DNA from: Manis javanica
Taxonomy: Eukaryota; Chordata; Mammalia; Pholidota; Manidae
Direction of reading: 5' to 3'
Assembly (NCBI RefSeq): GCF_040802235.1
Contig: NC_133167.1
Location: 97,698,001 to 97,762,000, forward strand
Length of the DNA: 64,000 bases
Within the stretch, counting starts at the first letter, position 1. Every line of letters begins with the position of its first letter. Under the pieces are notes generated by a model, which was not told the DNA's origin, did not search any database, and saw only the letters and a list, made by a program, of their open reading frames with translations. Position numbers and translations under genes: made by a program. Positions 27,101 to 34,651 of this stretch are shown here, one piece after another.

Positions 27101-30100
27101 TTTGCCCGTGTTGGCCTTCCCAGCGCTCTGCCCCATTCTGGGGGTGGCTCCCAGCCGTCCCCTGTCATTTATTAGATCTCTCTGGAATCCAATTTTGTCT
27201 TTTTTTTGGTTTATTACCTTAGTTTGGTGGAGCACTATGCCATGACTAAGAGTGCACAACAAGCGCCTGCCTGAGGTTTGGTTTGAGAGCACTGCTGGTC
27301 TTCCAGTTTGCACTGTCGTGGAGAAGTCAGTGCCTTTCTTAGCTCTGATTTCTTTTGTAAATCTCTTCTTTCCCCTTCTAGCAGCATTTTCCCCTTGGGA
27401 ATTTGAAATTTTACAATAATACGTATCATTGTGGTTCTTTTTTCATTGACTCTAATACTCAGTGGATCTTTTTAATCTATATCATGTCCCCCAGTTTGGT
27501 AAATTTGGTTGCTAACCTCAGCATTTTCTCTCCTCTGTCCTTCTGGAATTAGTATTACCAGACATGATTAGCCCGCATTAGCTGATCTACTTTTCTCCCC
27601 TCTTACTGTTCCCTTGCTCTTTCTGTTTTACTTCCTGGCAGGTTTCTTTGACCTTAATCCTTTTTGAAATTTTTACTAATTTCTAAATGCTTCCTCCTCC
27701 CTCTTCCCCAGATTGTATGTCATCGTAGTACCGTTACTTCAAGGGAGCCGTATGTTCTCTCCCCCACTCGGGGCTTGCTTCAGCTGTCTGCCCACCCCTA
27801 CCTTCAAAGTCTCTAGTGAAGAATGGTAACTAAAAAGCTGGCTGGGTTCCTTTTGGGCTTCACTGTAGGGCACTAGTAGACAGCTTTTTGGTAGAAACTC
27901 TTCCTGGGGTGGTTTGGTTTCTCCAAAGAAAGTCCTGCAGTCAGTTCCTGTCTGGAAGGAGGTAGAGCTCCGTGGCTGCTGGTGTTTTGGAATCAGAGGT
28001 GGGTGTCGGGTAGCTTGCGCGGTCCTTTCTGTTGTCCTCTGCACTCCTCCCCTGGCAGCTCCCAGGCTGAGGCTTACTAGTTCAGTTTCTCAAAAACGTA
28101 ATTCCCCATTTGCTGAAGTTGGGTAAGGGAAACAGGGTGTGCAGATTTTCCTTCAACAGTCAGCTGCCCAACAACACGTTTTCATCACCAACTCCCAGAC
28201 CACTGTTATATTCCTTCCTCCTGGGACCTGGTACTGCCAGTTACGAGGTGAGTCCCAGGTTTTCTCTCCTCCTGCTGAAGAAACTGAGCTTTGTGTATCT
28301 TCTTCCATCCTGGTCTGTTCTTCTGTTCACTTAACTTCATAGAAACAGGTGTCTTTTATTTTCATTTCAGATAAAGTCTGGTCTGAGAAATGAAAAATAG
28401 TGAAATCTGTAATATTCCAGTTCTCCGTATTTTGAGGTTAAGAAAACCTTTTTACTTAGCCATCCTGAAGTAACTGCAGCCTCCTTCTTGAAACACTTTT
28501 AGAAGATATTTTTAAGTTCTCTTGTGTGAAGGTCTCAGATTGGTCAAAAACTGCACAGGAGTAACCACCTCCTGTATGGTGATCATGTTTTCCTTCCAGG
28601 TTCTACAACAGGACCTAGAAAAATTAGCAGAAAGCAAAACTGTCCCATCATCAGAACAAGAACCCACTACTAGTAAAGGTAAACATTGAAATAAGTGTTC
28701 AAGTTTAAGGTTATCTAAAGTGCCCTTTATGTGCTTAAAAACTAAAATCTTAACTAATGTAAGTTTGAAGGTATTTTGGACCCGACGTGTTTTCTCTTTA
28801 AATCCTTTGTAGAAAACATGAGGGCTTTGCTTCTGCAAACAACTGTTAAAGAAAAGCTGACAAATATTTAAACACAAAATTCTGCAAGTAAGAAATCCTG
28901 AGAAGCAAATATGGGGGATTTTTGAAAATACTCACTCCTGGACCATATTCTTGAAAATCCTACTTTCTGAGAAATTGGGTGGATTTCCAATTTTTAAAAC
29001 ATTCCCAGATTAATCTGATCAAGTAACTTTAGGAACCATTGATAAGGAAAATTTGTATTCACCTTTTCTTTTGGGTCTTAAATGCCTTATTACTTTCATT
29101 CATACATACTGTCCTCATTTGGTATAACAGTAAAACTTAGCAAGTGTGACATTACACTAATGTTCAGACTTTGTTTTGATGACAGATGAGCAAGATGGCA
29201 CTCCTGTGAAACCCTGTTACCTTAATATCTTGGAAAATGAGCAGCCTTTAAACAATGCTGTTCAAAAGGACTCTGTTACTACCATTGATTCATCTCAACA
29301 GCCTAATCCTTTGCCTTTAACTGAAATTGAAACCTTGGTGCCTAGAGTCAAAGAAGTTAAATCTGCTCAGGAAACTCCTGAAAGTTCTCTGGCTGGAAGT
29401 CCTGATACTGAATCTCCAGTGTTAGTGAATGACTATGTATGTATCATTTTTGTTTCATTTCTGTATTTTATTTCAGGTTAATATTTTCAACATATAAACA
29501 TAACTCTGCTTTGTGTTTTGGTTTAGAAACTGTCAGAACATTTTTCTTAATCAAACTTGTTAGTTCACTATCATCGTTCTGTTCAAGTTTAAAATAAGAT
29601 GACTATCTCAAAACCTAAAAGCAGTAGTAGTATTAGAGTACTAATTCTACTTTTTATGATTTTGAGAACCAGAGATGGCTTTTAGGTGGCAATCTCGGTT
29701 GTTCGAGTTCCACTCCAAGGGGATAACGCCATGCGCACCCTCAGTCACCTCTCAGTACCCACGGTTGCCTTGTAGCTGTTCATAACATTTCATAAATGTC
29801 TGATACACTGGAATATTTACCACTTGGAATATTTATCTCTTTGCAGTAACATGCATGGTAGCAAATCTGCACTTAAGATATAATTAGCCAAGTTTTACTC
29901 TAGGTGCTTGTTTCAATTTCATTTTATAGCAGGTAGGCTAGTTTTGTGTTCCTTGGGTGGTATGGGTTTTATGTACTTGTCAGCAAAAATGAAGGGATTT
30001 TTAACAATACTTTTAAGTTTAAGGAATGTCTTTCATAGATTTCTTAAATTTTTTTCCTAAAGATATATTTATAATTGTGATTTCATAATTTATCAAAAAG

Positions 30101-32188
30101 GGGGCTTACAATAGGAGGATATTAGACTGTAACAATTTGCTTCACCAGCAGTAAAATTAATTATGCATTAAAAATTTTGAGAGTGACCTGTTTTATTCTC
30201 ATTGACTGAATATATAGAGTTGCTATAAGAGGCATTCAGTTGAAATTAATTCTAAGGTAGGTTATGGAGGGTGCTGATATCAAAGTGTGGCCAGGGCTGT
30301 AACTGAAGGTTTTTGCTCAAGAAAGTGAAATGGTAAAAGTCAGGGTTTGGAATGAACCTGATGACTGCATAAAATACGTTGTTCAGGAATTTTGTTAGGC
30401 TCCAGTGTCACATAAATACAAAGTAACAGGTGAATGAGAGCAGGAAATGGGTAGGAAATGTTGAAAGAAAAAAACCCTAAGGTTTCTACTTAGCTAAATG
30501 GTAGAATACTGCTACTATTAAACATCGGACAGGAGAGAAGGAGAAAGCATTCAAGTTTCAGGAAAACACAGAAACGAGCTGCCACATCCTACCTCATCTC
30601 GTTAGTGGGGCCTCCAGAGCGGATAGCGGATAGCGGACGTGTACTTAGACCTGGGAGTCCGTTTTCTCTTGGCAGGGATGCCTTTGGTTTAGATCCAGAG
30701 ACACTGGATTGCCTTCATGAAATGTAACTTATCTTACAGGAAGCAGAATCTGGCAACATAAGTCAAAAATCCGATGAAGAAGACTTTGTGAAGGTTGAAG
30801 ATTTACCACTTAAATTAACAATATATTCAGAGGTATTGGCTCTCTCTAATTAAACTCGTCTTTATATAACAAATATTGTTAGGATGACTGATTTTGTATG
30901 TTTTATTTTCATTCCAAAGGCAGATCTAAGGAAGAAAATGGTAGAAGAACAACAGAAGAACCATTTATCTGATGAAATACTATGTGAAATGCAGACTAAA
31001 GAATTAGCTGGGAATTCTCAGATGCTTAAGGAGCCTGGTAGGAGTTACCCACTGTAACCATATCACTAAATGCTGATGCTGTCATTTTGTTTTGTTTTTC
31101 AAAACACGCTACTAGTACATGGGAGATTGAAGCCAAGTATTGGAAAGGAAGCCTGATTTTGTAAAAATTGTGGTTTAGCTGCCTAATTCAGAAAATGGTA
31201 GATCATTTTTTCTACTTTTAAAATCTTCAATTTTGGCAAAGTAATATATGCACATGGTACAAAAGAGTTAATGATAATTGGCAAAAGTCCCTCTTAAAAT
31301 TATTGGTTCTTAGTTCTTTTGGAAGAGACCTGCTATATTGCTAAATAATATTATTTTTCTTGATTTAAGAAATTCAGATACTATCTCAACTCCCTTATGA
31401 AAGTGAGTATTTAGACCTACCTGTCCTTCTTTCAGTGTTCATATTATTTTGATATTTTCTGTTTGTCACCATTGTTACTTTAAATACATACATTTTCTGG
31501 TTCCATCAGCCTTGGTCATCACCCAACAGCCACCCCCCTTTTCCTCCTGCCTGTTTTGTGCAGGTTCCTTTTGTCCTTAACCTTAGAAAGGTTTTTAAAG
31601 TAAAGACACACTTTGTTTTATTTAGTGAACTATATTACATCTTCTACACTTTTTCTGAAGAGGATTCTATATGAATATGGCTCATTACAGAGCAAAATGA
31701 GTCCCAGATTTCCTTCCTTACGGGTTTAGTAAGGACCCCTGGATGCCATCTTCAGCCCAGTCCTGCCCGGTAGCATCTCCATGTCCCTCCCCGTGCCTGC
31801 TGCTGCTTCCAGCACCCTGGGGGCTGCAGGCAGGTCCGTCCCCCGGCCCTCCCCCGGCCCTCCCAGCCCCTCCTCTTTTGTTAGTCTGGATTTAGTCACT
31901 TCCCTAGTTCTGTTCTTTCAAGTGGGGTTTTTTTGAGAGACAGGAAGTCTACTCAGTCTGCCATCTTAAAAACAAACGCTGATCTGTTCTTTCTTAAACT
32001 CTTCCTGTGTGTTCTTAGGGAATCACTATAGCCAACTAAATATTTCCTTTGTAATGTAACTCTATATTAGAAGTAAACATTTTAATGGAAGAGAATATTA
32101 AGTTCTACTAAGTAATGTCTTAATTCAGTAATTGAGGCAGTAATTGTTATTCTCATTTTCAGAGACGGTGGGAACCCAAAGTATGTAA
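6012..32188 (+). CDS. PCM1: PCM1 (pericentriolar material 1), C-terminal third, 16 exons, spliced
   Basis: PCM1 is the large coiled-coil scaffold of centriolar satellites. It moves centrosomal and ciliary proteins along microtubules and supports ciliogenesis. The window holds the last 16 coding exons, starting at an internal exon, so the N-terminal two thirds lie upstream. Spliced coding length is 2147 nt: two bases completing a codon, 714 codons and a stop at 32186-32188. All exons have AG/GT borders and codon phase is kept throughout. Recognisable PCM1 blocks in order are CEPCKSRNRHSAQTEEPVQA, FLIELFHELQLLNTDYLRQR, NTVIHLDQALARMREYER, CPRIDTQQLDRQIKAIMKEV, SLAKFAGRKLKDCGEDLL, ALTNYGSGEDENEDEE, SSLAGSPDTESPVLVNDY and the LIR core EEDFVKVEDLPL. 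The human protein is about 2024 residues, so roughly residues 1310-2024 are here. No frameshift or premature stop was seen. The identification rests on recognised family sequence and is near certain. Confidence 0.97.
6530..6985 (+). repeat. L2 (LINE-2) 3' remnant
   Basis: The tail caggcacatggtaggcactc followed by agtaagtgttggttgaatga is the hallmark of L2 3' ends. The upstream pyrimidine-rich sequence is compatible with L2 but diverged. Confidence 0.65.
7889..7945 (+). CDS. PCM1: PCM1 probable alternative (cassette) exon, 57 nt
   Basis: The segment has a polypyrimidine tract with acceptor tttcctacag, 57 nt of body and donor gtaacc. It lies between the exons at 6012-6176 and 10119-10291. Read in the PCM1 frame (one base carried in, two completed on entry) it is open and adds 19 residues, AHARRILQQSNRNACSEAP, before ETGSDF. 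It preserves phase on both sides, as expected of a cassette exon. The exon call is inferred from splice sites, frame and phase. I have no transcript data, so inclusion is not proven. Confidence 0.62.
7946..10118 (+). other. PCM1: PCM1 intron sequence, nothing recognised
   Basis: AT-rich intronic DNA between the probable cassette exon and the exon at 10119. I see no further exon and no repeat I can name. Confidence 0.6.
10119..10291 (+). CDS. PCM1: PCM1 coding exon
   Basis: The exon is 173 nt with acceptor atcttccag and donor gtatcc. It encodes TGSDFSMFESLRDTIYSEVA, then FLIELFHELQLLNTDYLRQR and ALYALQ. It is part of the highly conserved C-terminal region and ends in phase 0. Confidence 0.96.
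10618..10749 (+). CDS. PCM1: PCM1 coding exon
   Basis: The exon is 132 nt (44 codons, phase 0 at both ends) with acceptor tttatttag and donor gtaagc. It encodes DIVSRHISENHEKEGENVKS and ends SLATTDD. It is separated from the previous exon by a 326-bp intron. Confidence 0.96.
12297..12668 (-). repeat. MaLR (MLT1/MST-type) solo LTR, inverted
   Basis: Read on the plus strand it shows the reverse complement of a MaLR LTR: gtggcttgaacaacaggcgt, then ttatttctcacagttctggg, then the ttgcagatggcc and cttataagggcac blocks, and finally gtgtgcattttggggtgaca. It is an old, non-coding ERVL-MaLR LTR in a PCM1 intron with no internal retroviral region. Confidence 0.75.
12826..12988 (+). mobile_element. MER5A-type hAT-Charlie MITE
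   Basis: It begins cagtgctgtccggtacaact and contains atctgtaccgtctaatgcag and tggccattagccacatgtg. It ends with the inverted counterpart ctgtattggacaaatag. This is the MER5A structure with short terminal inverted repeats. It is non-coding. Confidence 0.75.
13400..14445 (+). repeat. Old L1 3' remnant
   Basis: It contains typical L1 ORF2 end and 3' UTR blocks: ggaactctcacactgctta, agcaatttctcttctaggta, tcattcagtgg-type text, ggttccatttatgtgaagtt and the terminal attatatttcaataaagttg followed by A-rich sequence. It lies in a PCM1 intron and is degraded. Confidence 0.8.
14821..14941 (+). CDS. PCM1: PCM1 coding exon
   Basis: The exon is 121 nt with acceptor taacttag and donor gtaagc. It encodes ETFEKNFERETHKISEQNDA and ends NFEPFATDDL plus one base of Gly. 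Confidence 0.96.
15025..15225 (+). repeat. MIR SINE remnant
   Basis: The order is that of MIR: gtggaaagaacctg, then ctctgaccttgggtgaacca, then taggaaaatgggggtc and a degenerate 3' end. It is diverged. Confidence 0.55.
15995..16235 (+). repeat. MIR SINE
   Basis: It shows the MIR core: ggctgtgaaaccttgggcaa, gttacttaagttctctgaaa, aggattaaataaataag and a trailing cccaacaaggtagtgtctgg. It ends about 100 bp before the PCM1 exon at 16341. Confidence 0.75.
16341..16499 (+). CDS. PCM1: PCM1 coding exon with alanine-rich insert
   Basis: The exon is 159 nt with acceptor catgtgtag and donor gtgtgt. It encodes NTVIHLDQALARMREYERVK, then a variable acidic and Ala-rich segment CRIVEDGDEAATAAAADDVE. The alanine tract comes from GCN codons. 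The human protein is Gly/Ala/Thr-rich at this point, so this is a fast-evolving linker. Confidence 0.95.
16739..16875 (+). CDS. PCM1: PCM1 coding exon
   Basis: The exon is 137 nt with acceptor aaaaacag and donor gtaagc. It encodes TPITENHSSQQPISEVSTIP and then CPRIDTQQLDRQIKAIMKEV IPFLK, ending in phase 0. Confidence 0.96.
17160..18110 (-). repeat. L2 (LINE-2) fragment, inverted
   Basis: The plus strand reads as antisense L2: ggcctttgctttcgtggagc followed by ttacatgctagg, then aggtcagagaaggctcctga, tggcctggcatgttgaagga, ggccagttacatagagtatt, and attttggacattaaatttga ahead of ctgcctgttgg. Order and spacing match the antisense L2 3' half. Confidence 0.75.
18950..19325 (+). repeat. L2 (LINE-2) 3' end
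   Basis: It contains cttctgcctggaacgcgctt, ccttcaagtctttagtcaaa, gtgcttatcaccttctaaac, acttagaagctccatgaagt and gcactcagcagatccttagt ahead of gaatgaat. This is the standard L2 3' sequence in sense orientation. Confidence 0.85.
20590..21125. other. GC/CpG-rich block inside a PCM1 intron, unassigned
   Basis: About 0.5 kb is much richer in G, C and CpG than the surrounding AT-rich intron, including a dense run around 20650-20740. Both strands carry overlapping open frames, as expected of GC-rich DNA. I recognise no product, repeat or exon. Confidence 0.5.
21145..21300 (+). repeat. MIR-class SINE remnant
   Basis: The segment aatcatctagtgtgaccacc, then tcattttacacatttgtgta, aggacttgcccaaataaggc and gggattggaacc follows the MIR-type order. 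It is diverged. Confidence 0.6.
21413..21600 (+). mobile_element. MER20 hAT-Charlie element
   Basis: It starts at tagtggttctcagttggggg and runs through aatgtctaggtgcattttta, gttgtcagggtttg, ggtaggggccagagggccgc and cagaatgtcagaagtgccga, ending gaggctgag. This is MER20 order in sense. It lies about 370 bp upstream of the PCM1 exon at 21973. Confidence 0.7.
21973..22107 (+). CDS. PCM1: PCM1 coding exon
   Basis: The exon is 135 nt (45 codons) with acceptor tttctcag and donor gtaaga. It encodes EHMDEVCSSQLLTSVRRMVL, then TLTQQNDESKEFVKFFHKQL GSILQ. It follows a 5.1-kb intron. Confidence 0.96.
22108..23879 (+). other. PCM1: PCM1 intron with a small GC-rich patch
   Basis: AT-rich intron. Positions about 22290-22440 form a GC-rich patch that includes ctagggggcgctctcgcc. 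No exon or named repeat was recognised. Confidence 0.5.
23880..24077 (+). CDS. PCM1: PCM1 coding exon
   Basis: The exon is 198 nt (66 codons) with acceptor tttgaatag and donor gtaagt. It encodes DSLAKFAGRKLKDCGEDLLV and EISEVLFNELAFFKLMQDLD, ending GVIQSYAKE. This is a strongly conserved helical block of PCM1. Confidence 0.96.
24840..25440 (-). repeat. L2 (LINE-2) fragment, inverted, diverged
   Basis: Blocks such as aataaaggagtgacatctcg, gttggcagtagtccaggtcg, tgctgagattgggaaaactg and agatgtcagttaggcagtgt match the order of antisense L2. It is more degraded than the copy at 17160-18110. Confidence 0.6.
25628..25690 (+). CDS. PCM1: PCM1 coding exon (63 nt)
   Basis: The exon has 21 codons, phase 0 at both ends, acceptor ggcttgtag and donor gtatgt. 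It encodes AKWILEEDHGSPAGEVDDED K. Human PCM1 has AKRILEDHGSPAGEIDDEDK, so one residue is gained here. Confidence 0.94.
25893..26028 (+). CDS. PCM1: PCM1 coding exon
   Basis: The exon is 136 nt with acceptor atgcttag and donor gtaagt. It encodes DKDETETVKQMQTCDTYNSA and ends with the acidic stretch DQEDDEESEEGPVSI, plus one base of Asn. Confidence 0.95.
26115..26285 (+). repeat. MIR SINE remnant
   Basis: The block around gtttgaataccattgtgact, ctggctaaattatc and the cacgtaaagcac region resembles MIR. It fills most of the 294-bp intron between two PCM1 exons. Confidence 0.5.
26323..26483 (+). CDS. PCM1: PCM1 coding exon, acidic
   Basis: The exon is 161 nt with acceptor taatcctag and donor gtattg. 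It encodes LSKAETQALTNYGSGEDENE, then DEEIEEFEEGPVDVQTSLQA and ends ENELDAQ. The open frame runs on past the donor, but the sequence beyond 26483 does not match PCM1 and is intronic. Confidence 0.96.
26484..28599 (+). other. PCM1: PCM1 intron, nothing recognised
   Basis: About 2.1 kb of pyrimidine-rich intronic sequence between the acidic exon and the exon at 28600. The chance open frames here have no conserved product. I could not name a repeat. Confidence 0.5.
28600..28678 (+). CDS. PCM1: PCM1 coding exon (79 nt)
   Basis: The acceptor is tccttccag and the donor gtaaac. It encodes VLQQDLEKLAESKTVPSSEQ EPTTSK plus one base of Asp. This poorly conserved linker aligns with VLQRDFKKTAESKNVP in human PCM1. 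Confidence 0.93.
29186..29436 (+). CDS. PCM1: PCM1 coding exon (251 nt)
   Basis: The acceptor is gatgacag and the donor gtatgt. It encodes EQDGTPVKPCYLNILENEQP, a variable Ser/Thr/Pro-rich middle, and PRVKEVKSAQETPESSLAGS PDTESPVLVNDY. It ends in phase 0. Confidence 0.96.
29437..30739 (+). other. PCM1: PCM1 intron, nothing recognised
   Basis: AT-rich intron without recognised exons. A short direct repetition agcggatagcggatagcgg occurs near 30618-30636. Confidence 0.5.
30740..30832 (+). CDS. PCM1: PCM1 coding exon carrying the LIR/GABARAP-binding motif
   Basis: The exon is 93 nt (31 codons) with acceptor atcttacag and donor gtattg. It encodes EAESGNISQKSDEEDFVKVE DLPLKLTIYSE. Phe-Val-Lys-Val preceded by acidic residues is the LC3-interacting region described for PCM1, with preference for GABARAP. 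The core is unchanged here. Confidence 0.96.
30920..31037 (+). CDS. PCM1: PCM1 coding exon
   Basis: The exon is 118 nt with acceptor attccaaag and donor gtagga. It encodes ADLRKKMVEEQQKNHLSDEI and ends ELAGNSQMLKEP plus one base of Glu. It is separated from the previous exon by only 87 bp. Confidence 0.95.
31038..32162 (+). other. PCM1: Last PCM1 intron
   Basis: It is AT-rich, with a C-rich patch at about 31740-31880 that includes a tandem cggccctccc motif. No repeat was named with confidence. Confidence 0.5.
32163..32188 (+). CDS. PCM1: PCM1 terminal coding exon and stop
   Basis: After acceptor cattttcag the exon completes Glu and encodes TVGTQSM followed by TAA at 32186-32188. Human PCM1 ends TVGAQSI, so the C-terminus is the same length. 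Confidence 0.94.
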
Positions 32189-33975
32189 GACATCGTCAGA
32201 GGCTCACCTCTCTTTACAGAGTCAATGCATATGAAAATGGCACTAAGTAAACATCGTTTCAATCTGTATAAAATGTAAATTAGTTTGACACTGCATTCTT
32301 GCTAAGTGTGGTTTCTGCCCGTGGCAGTTTAAAACACCAGAAACTGAATTCTGGACAGGGTGGTTTTTTCTTAATTATTTTCCCATGTGATGTTTGGTAA
32401 CATTAAATTTAAAACGTAGTTTTAAATAAAGTTTGGGCTTACCTGTAAAGTTCCTTTTTTGGAAATTACGTTGTATTTTATACAGCACGTCACTATTCTG
32501 CACAGTTAAGCTGTTCAGAGAAGACTAACGGTCAAGAATTAGATAAATGCACTATTTATAGTAAATCCAAGAAATGCCGCTGTCCCTGCTACTGGGTCTG
32601 ACATTCTTTTATTCCTGTGCAAGAATAGGACAGGTTATGACGACATTCAGGACATCTGTGTCCAAATTGGAGACTAAGTTAAATTTAGAACACATCCTTA
32701 GAATGTATATAATCATCTATTAAATGTTTCCAGAATTCAGTTCTTATATATGTTGCTGTCTGTCTAAAAATTAAAGAAAAACAAATTTTACATAATTAGG
32801 GAATATTTCTGCACAAATAACATGGAAGGAAAAGTAAAACCCTTTCAAGTAGGGATTAATAGGATTAAGTTACCTGTATCAGAACATTAAGGTTCACCTT
32901 GCCTTCCGACAAACTTGCCCTTTGAGGTCGTAGTTTAGGCCTGAGTGTAGCTGTTCAACTGCATGTAGTGAGAGAGAAGCAGATTCAGAGATGAAGTAAG
33001 TAAGGAAAATCTATGCGATTTCTTAATCATTAGCAAATCAGCTTTTAAAAGGTCAATTACCTTTAAATCACAAACTTGCCATATGCCCAGGTAAGGCTTC
33101 ACAGAACCCATTAACAAGTCTATTTTACAGTTTTTTCCTTAAGTATGAAGAATTAGTCCCAAGCAGTCTTCTCAATTTAACAAATGACTAAAATACCCTA
33201 TAAGGAAAGAATTTGGTTGGCATTCCTTTTAAAATTGTTCCATGGCTGACACTTCAGTGGAAAACTGTTGTCTAATCGGGGAATATTGAACAAGGATTTC
33301 CCTGTGAGGACATTTACCGTCTTGCTACTTATCTCCCCAACTTTAATAAAACCTATTCAGAAAGTTATTCCAGAATCAGGAATTCTGATCCAATTGGTCT
33401 GGCTCCAGGGAAGCTGGAACAGTTACATGTATACTCAAGTTCTGTATTTCTTTCCTAGGCTCTGAACAGGAAGAGGGGAAAATTGCATTTGGGTATTCAA
33501 GCCAAGCCTTATATCGTGCAGTTGTCTCTCTCTCTCTCTGCATGCATTTTATGATTGACACAGTGGAAGAATTATATTTTCATCTTAGTTATTAATGTAG
33601 TACCTAAGAACCTTATCAAACTTTTATGACTTGTGTTATAGCTGCTGTAACCTAGTCTGTTTTCTATTTTAGTAGTTTAGTTTTAAAATACACTTGAGAG
33701 CAGGTAACTTGTTTAATAGGTTTTTCCCTAGTAACTATTGCTCAAGGATTAGGCATTAAATGTTCCCATTTGTCTTAATTTTTAAGTTAAAAATTTGGTT
33801 GGAGGTAAAAGAGGGGGGAAAAGGTCAAAAATGAGAGGGCGCCGTGTGCAGGTTGGGATAATGCCTCAAACAGCGGGCTCAGCGCACTGTGCCACTACTC
33901 TTTGTATTTTGTAACATTCACTTTGGGTAAATGCTTTTTCACCATTAATAAAAGTATAATCTCCATACAACCTGA
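32189..33975 (+). other. PCM1: PCM1 3' UTR (inferred extent)
   Basis: AT-rich sequence follows the PCM1 stop, with no coding potential and no clear interspersed repeat. A proximal AATAAA lies at 32425-32430 and a distal one at 33947-33952. Use of the distal signal gives a UTR of about 1.8 kb, and the proximal one a short UTR of about 0.26 kb. The end is inferred from the signal only. Confidence 0.6.
33947..33952 (+). terminator. PCM1: Candidate PCM1 distal poly(A) signal
   Basis: AATAAA on the plus strand within ccattaataaaagtat, about 1.76 kb after the PCM1 stop. It is the last canonical signal before the Tigger1 element. An alternative proximal AATAAA is at 32425-32430. Confidence 0.55.
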
Positions 33976-34650
33976 ATTGCATCTTCATTTGAACTGACAT
34001 ACTCATTTATGCGTTCGAATTCATTCCAGAATTGTGACCTGACAACTTTACAAGTAAAAAAGAAATCAAAGGTAAAAAAAATAACATACAGATGAACCAC
34101 AGATTAAACTCAAGACCATTTTTCTTACAGTGGAGCTATGTTCTATTATTACTTAGTTAAATCTGTTTATATACTATGTAGAGAACATTTCTCATATTCA
34201 CTCAGAACTAGACTGGCATGGTTCTTATTACAGACTTAAATATAAACAACTTCTATCTTCATCTCTCAAAAAATCGGCTCTGGATTTCACTGTACAAACA
34301 TGGCCACCTTACCTGGAAGAGCCAGTATTTCTTGTCCTTGCCGTACAACTCTGTTACTTGCTTTTACCTTTGCTGTCTTCACATGTCTGGTTTCTTCCTC
34401 ATATTCACTGGTGTGTCTGTAGTTGGCTCATTTTCCTTTAAGCAACATAGGGAAACTCCTATGCCTGTAAATAACTGATTCACATATGAAGAGAGTTTTA
34501 ATTGTCTTAGCAGTTAATTTCATATGCCCAGACTCAGAAAGAAATACCTATAACGAGTATCTTTCAACAAGTTGCTGGCTGAAATGTTACTCTGAATCAC
34601 AACATAACTTGTGGCTACAACAGTTCTGTTTTCTCTTACATCTTTAATAA
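33976..34650. other. Intergenic sequence after PCM1
   Basis: Sequence between the presumed PCM1 poly(A) site and the Tigger1 element. I see no gene and no repeat I can name. Confidence 0.5.
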
Positions 34651-34651
34651 A

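Noticed and set aside
29680..29780. tRNA-like B-box text (ttgttcgagttcc)
   Set aside because: No matching A box, no cloverleaf and no anticodon stem could be placed around it.
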